From: a bacterium
Lineage (GTDB): Bacteria > Bacteroidota > Ignavibacteria > Kapaibacteriales > UBA2268
Length of the DNA stretch: 64,000 nt
Direction: 5' to 3'
NCBI GenBank assembly: GCA_030431515.1
Contig: JAUIIX010000001.1
Coordinates: forward strand, 1-64,000
The position numbers and the translations under genes are program-made. Shown here piece by piece: positions 60,391 to 64,000 of the stretch; position 1 is the first letter of the stretch; every line of letters starts with the position of its first letter. The notes under the pieces were generated by a model. That model searched no databases. It had not been told where the DNA came from and saw nothing but the letters and a program-made list of their open reading frames with translations.

Positions 60391-61431
60391 GTGTTTATGT
60401 TATTACAAGAAAACGAAAATATAAAGAAAATATTGATTATTAGATTAAGTTCTATTGGAGATATTATTCTAACAACAGAATTGATTAGGTTAATTCGTAA
60501 AAGATTTCCTGATGCTACAATTGATTTTTTAATCCAAAAAGAGTATAAAGAGTTATTAAGATTTAATTCTCGGATAAATAATATTATTGAATATGATAAA
60601 AAATTATCCCTGTATGAAATTAATGACGCAAGAAATGAATATTTAAAAGGTGAGAAGTATGATTTAGTTGTGGACTTACATAATAATGTAAGAACTCGCC
60701 ATTGGAGAAGAGGAATTTATAAAAACTTAGTAAAGGTAAGAAAATATAGATTAGAAAAACTTGCCTTAGTTCATATAAATAATTCATTTAACTCTATGCC
60801 TCACGTTACAGATAGATATTATAATGTAGTTTCACATTTGGGTATAGAAAAAGATAATAGAGGACTTGAAGTTTGGTTAGAAGATGAAAATGCTTACAAA
60901 GCTGTTGAAAATAGTACTGCAAATAAAGTAATTGGAATAGCCCCTGGAGCTAAACATTTTACAAAAATGTACCCAAAAGAAAAAATAATTTTGTTATTTG
61001 AAAAATTAATGGTAATTTATCCAAATTATAAGTTCAAAATTTTTGGAATAGATGAGGATAAGCCCTTAGCAGAGAAATTTATTAAATTAAATAAAACTGC
61101 AGTTAGTGATTTCTGTGGTGAATTAACACTTTTAGAAACTGCTAAGGAATTAGATTCGTGTGATGTATTAATCTCAAATGATAGTGGATTAATGCACTTA
61201 GCGGCTGCAAGAAAAGTTCCTTCATTAGCAATTTTTGGTTCGACTGTACCTCAATTTGGTTTTACACCTTATGGGAATAGATCAGAAATTGTGGAAATTG
61301 ACTTAGACTGCAGACCTTGTACACATATAGGTAGGGATAAATGCCCGAAAGGTCATTTTAATTGTATGAACTTAATTGAAAATGATATAATACTTGAAAA
61401 ATTAGAAAGGTTATTAAATGGATATGGATAA
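60391..61431 (+). CDS. Glycosyltransferase family 9 (heptosyltransferase-like)
   Basis: KKILIIRLSSIGDIILTTELIRLIRKRFPDATIDFLI; IGIAPGAKHFTKMYPKEKI; LISNDSGLMHLAAARKVPSLAIFGSTVPQFGFTPY. Confidence 0.94.
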   Translation: MFMLLQENENIKKILIIRLSSIGDIILTTELIRLIRKRFPDATIDFLIQKEYKELLRFNSRINNIIEYDKKLSLYEINDARNEYLKGEKYDLVVDLHNNVRTRHWRRGIYKNLVKVRKYRLEKLALVHINNSFNSMPHVTDRYYNVVSHLGIEKDNRGLEVWLEDENAYKAVENSTANKVIGIAPGAKHFTKMYPKEKIILLFEKLMVIYPNYKFKIFGIDEDKPLAEKFIKLNKTAVSDFCGELTLLETAKELDSCDVLISNDSGLMHLAAARKVPSLAIFGSTVPQFGFTPYGNRSEIVEIDLDCRPCTHIGRDKCPKGHFNCMNLIENDIILEKLERLLNGYG

Positions 61432-61651
61432 AAGATTATTTGATAGAAAATGGTATAATGGAGAAAGAATTTTAGGTCTTAGATTTAAAAAAGATGATTC
61501 CGTTATAATTGTTGATGGAGAACATGAGGATAAAACTGGAAGAATTCATGAATTAGGCAAGTGGGATGATGATCCTGTATATATAGTAGAGCTTACTCAA
61601 GAGCCCTATGGAGAACACTCCATAGAGCAGAGTAATATTGCTTTATTATAA
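61418..61651 (+). CDS. Small hypothetical protein, co-transcribed with GT9
   Basis: 77-aa ORF overlapping the GT9 gene by 14 bp. Confidence 0.6.
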   Translation: MDMDKRLFDRKWYNGERILGLRFKKDDSVIIVDGEHEDKTGRIHELGKWDDDPVYIVELTQEPYGEHSIEQSNIALL

Positions 61652-61653
61652 TC

Positions 61654-62685
61654 TTAGTTCCAATCTACAATATCAAATATTTTAACAGCTTCGATATTGT
61701 TTTTTCCTAATTCTGAAAGTGGTAAAGTATCTTCTTTGAAGATGCCCCATTCTTTTAATATACCTAAAGTATTTATACCTTCTTTAACAGGATACTCGTA
61801 GTTAGCATTTGCAAATTCTTGTTGTGCTTTTTCACTTGATAAAAATTCTAATAACTTAATTGCATTATCTTTGTTAGGTGCATTTTTTAGTATCATACCG
61901 CCGCTAATATTGATATGTGTTCCTCTGTCTTCTTGATTCGGGAAGAATACTCCAATCTTATGAGCCACATTTCTTTCAAGTTCATCATCAGAATTTAACA
62001 TCTTAGCAATATAGTAACTGTTCACGATTGCTAAATCACCTTCTCCAGCTGCTACAGCTTTTACTTGGTCTCTATCGCTACCAGCTGGTTTTCTTGCAAA
62101 GTTTTTAACAAATGCTTCTGTGAATGTTTTTGTGTTTTCAATTCCATTATGTGCAATCATTGATGCAATTAAAGATTGATTATAAATATTTGAAGATGGT
62201 CTTATTAAAATCTTGCCTTTCCACTTTGGATTTGCTAAATCTTCATAAGTAGATAATTCTTCTTTTTTAACTCTGTCAAGTGAGTAAACAATGAACCTTG
62301 CTCTTTTTGTTAAGCCATACCAATGACCTTCATCATCTCTTAAATGACTGGGAATATTTGAATTTAATTCTTCTGAACTAATAGACTGAGTAATTCCTTT
62401 TTCTTTGGCTTTCCACAAGTTTCCAGCATCAACAGTTAATAATAAATCAGCAGGTGAGTTGTCACCTTCTTGCTCTATTCTTGCTATTAATTGATCGCCA
62501 TCAGCTTTGATAACATTTATTTTAATTCCAGTTTCAGTTTCAAATTCTTTGAATAATTTTTTATCACTTTCGTAATGCCTATGAGTATATACATTTACTT
62601 CTTTAGACTCTGTTTGGACTTCTTCTTTTTTATTGCAACTAATTAAAACTGATAATGTAATTAGAATAAGAAGGAAATTTTTCAT
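61654..62685 (-). CDS. Extracellular substrate-binding lipoprotein, probably Fe(3+) ABC transporter (FutA/FbpA-like)
   Basis: Lipobox MKNFLLILITLSVLISCNKKEE at an internal Met of the track ORF; EVNVYTHRHYESDKKLFKEFETETGIKINVIKADGDQLIARIEQEGDNSPADLLLTVDAGNLWKAKEKGI. Confidence 0.88.
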   Translation of the reverse strand: MKNFLLILITLSVLISCNKKEEVQTESKEVNVYTHRHYESDKKLFKEFETETGIKINVIKADGDQLIARIEQEGDNSPADLLLTVDAGNLWKAKEKGITQSISSEELNSNIPSHLRDDEGHWYGLTKRARFIVYSLDRVKKEELSTYEDLANPKWKGKILIRPSSNIYNQSLIASMIAHNGIENTKTFTEAFVKNFARKPAGSDRDQVKAVAAGEGDLAIVNSYYIAKMLNSDDELERNVAHKIGVFFPNQEDRGTHINISGGMILKNAPNKDNAIKLLEFLSSEKAQQEFANANYEYPVKEGINTLGILKEWGIFKEDTLPLSELGKNNIEAVKIFDIVDWN

Positions 62686-62714
62686 AATTTTATACTTTAT
62701 AATTGTTAAAAAAA

Positions 62715-62722
62715 CAAAATTA
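62715..62722 (-). promoter_or_regulatory. Putative -7 element (TAATTTTG on minus strand)
   Basis: caaaatta, 30 nt upstream of the SBP ATG. Confidence 0.4.
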
Positions 62723-62779
62723 TGATAATTTGGAAATAGAACCAAATCAATCGTATTTATGTTAAAGGAGTGTTGTTTT

Positions 62780-63046
62780 ATGGAAAATATCAAATGGGAA
62801 CTTGCATATACTTGCAATACGGATATCGAAGCTCATCATATAAAGGCAAATCTTTCAGGTGCTGGGATAGCTTGTGAAATATTATCACAAGTAGATACTA
62901 CTCGTATGTTCACTATGGGTGAATTAGCAATTGTAAAGTTATTTGTACCTGCTGATAAATTAGAAACTGCGAAAGAAATAATTGAAGCAATTATTAATAG
63001 TGAAGATTTAGATGATGATGATTTAAAAGATGATGAAGAAGAATAA
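62780..63046 (+). CDS. DUF2007-like small protein (putative signal-transducing protein)
   Basis: WELAYTCNTDIEAHHIKANLSGAGIACEILSQVDTTRMFTMGELAIVKLFVPADKLETAKEIIEAI; aaggag at 62765-62770 favours the ATG at 62780. Confidence 0.75.
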   Translation: MENIKWELAYTCNTDIEAHHIKANLSGAGIACEILSQVDTTRMFTMGELAIVKLFVPADKLETAKEIIEAIINSEDLDDDDLKDDEEE

Positions 63047-63070
63047 TTTTTATTCATATAATTAAATATC

Positions 63071-63132
63071 TATGCACAAAGCTTGTGCATATAAAAAATC
63101 TATGCACAAAATATCCAATTATTTGTGCAGAT
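63071..63132. repeat. Two adjacent hairpins sharing TATGCACAAA arms
   Basis: tatgcacaa-agc-ttgtgcata and tctatgcacaaa-...-tttgtgcaga. Confidence 0.7.
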
Positions 63133-63200
63133 GAAAAATTCTAAAATAGAATCAAAAATTTTGATTTAAATCTTTTTTTTGAGCTAACTATACTGATTTA

Positions 63201-63245
63201 TAAAAAAAACACCTAATAGTTGTAATGCTATTAGATGTTCTTTAA
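63201..63245 (-). terminator. Intrinsic terminator for the minus-strand M48 peptidase gene
   Basis: Minus strand: gaacatctaatag-cattacaa-ctattaggtgtttttttt. Confidence 0.8.
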
Positions 63246-63265
63246 TTATAAAATATATCAAAATA

Positions 63266-64000
63266 TTATTTCTTATAATACTTCATTGCTTCAGACATAT
63301 ACTTTTTCAAGTCATTTATTCTTGTTTTATCAGAAGGGTGAGTTGACAAAAATTCTGGTGGCTTGGCTGATGATATTTTAGACATTCTTTCCCAAAAAGC
63401 AACTGCTTCATTAGGATTGTATCCAGCAATAGCCATAAAAATCAATCCAAGTTTATCAGCTTCAGTTTCGTGCATTCTACTAAAAGGCAACATAACCCCT
63501 ACTTGAGAACCAGCTCCATAAGCTGTCATCCATAATGCTTTCGTTTGTTCAGATTTTTCTTGTAGTGCTACATTTAATGCTACTCCACCTAATTGTTGTA
63601 TCATTGATTGACTCATTCTTTCGCCACCATGTTCTGCAATAGCGTGAGCTATTTCATGACCCATTACAACAGCAAGACCAGCTTCAGTTTGAGTAATCGG
63701 CAATATACCAGTATAAACAGCAACTTTACCGCCTGGCATACACCATGCGTTAGCAGTAGGGTCTTCTACTAAGTTGAACTCCCATTTGTAATCCGATAGT
63801 CTATCGGAAAGTTTTTTTTCTTTTAAGTAAGTTTCAACAGCATTTTTTATATTATTCCCAACTTTTTTAACAAGTTGCGATTGAGTAGAATTTGTTGATA
63901 GCTTAGCAGTTTTCATAAAATCGCTATACTGCCCAAAACTTGCTGGGTACAGCTGTCCATCAGGTATAATAATTAGTTGCTTTCTACCTGTGATAGGGAC
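63266..64000 (-). CDS. M48-family metallopeptidase (LoiP/YcaL-like), 5' end beyond the window
   Basis: VVMGHEIAHAIAEHGGERMS (HExxH), SRMHETEADKLGLIFMAIAGYNP. The frame is open to the window end, adding VPITGRKQLIIIPDGQLYPASFGQYSDF upstream of the track ORF start. Confidence 0.93.
   Translation of the reverse strand, partial: VPITGRKQLIIIPDGQLYPASFGQYSDFMKTAKLSTNSTQSQLVKKVGNNIKNAVETYLKEKKLSDRLSDYKWEFNLVEDPTANAWCMPGGKVAVYTGILPITQTEAGLAVVMGHEIAHAIAEHGGERMSQSMIQQLGGVALNVALQEKSEQTKALWMTAYGAGSQVGVMLPFSRMHETEADKLGLIFMAIAGYNPNEAVAFWERMSKISSAKPPEFLSTHPSDKTRINDLKKYMSEAMKYYKK

Noticed and set aside
1-64000. tRNA, rRNA, prophage, transposase or integrase genes
   Set aside because: None recognised by eye on either strand; a tRNAscan/Infernal run would be needed to exclude small RNAs.

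Overview
This AT-rich window appears to come from a Bacteroidetes/Chlorobi-lineage (FCB) chromosome. That is inferred from T9SS-type C-terminal sorting domains, TonB/SPOR envelope proteins and TAnnTTTG-like promoter elements. Recognisable content includes: a nusA-infB-rbfA-truB-ribF translation cluster; a TonB receptor followed by two T9SS-type secreted proteins; an ECF sigma factor with an unusual anti-sigma-like protein that has a C-terminal beta-barrel-like region; a 7-gene envelope operon (TPR, C1 peptidase, OM barrel, SPOR, TonB, small membrane protein, UDP-glucose dehydrogenase); murI, an AbgT-family transporter, trxB and tsaE; an AddB-like nuclease; LptF/G, a flippase and a heparinase-like protein; a PQQ-type sugar dehydrogenase; a PIN-domain toxin-antitoxin pair; gltX; an NtrC-type regulator; a STAS protein; GT9; an iron-binding-type SBP; and a partial M48 peptidase. 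Intergenic regions carry several families of REP-like and palindromic repeats, including two tandem duplications. No rRNA, tRNA, CRISPR array, prophage or transposase was recognised. The strongest candidates for something unusual are: (1) the sigma / trans-envelope anti-sigma / lipoprotein operon at 17.3-19.7 kb, started just after a strong terminator; (2) a T9SS protein whose sorting domain is cut by an in-frame TAG and whose tail sequence recurs just upstream of the gene; (3) a PIN toxin-antitoxin module bracketed by 39-bp direct repeats. All calls are from reading the sequence; no database search was run.
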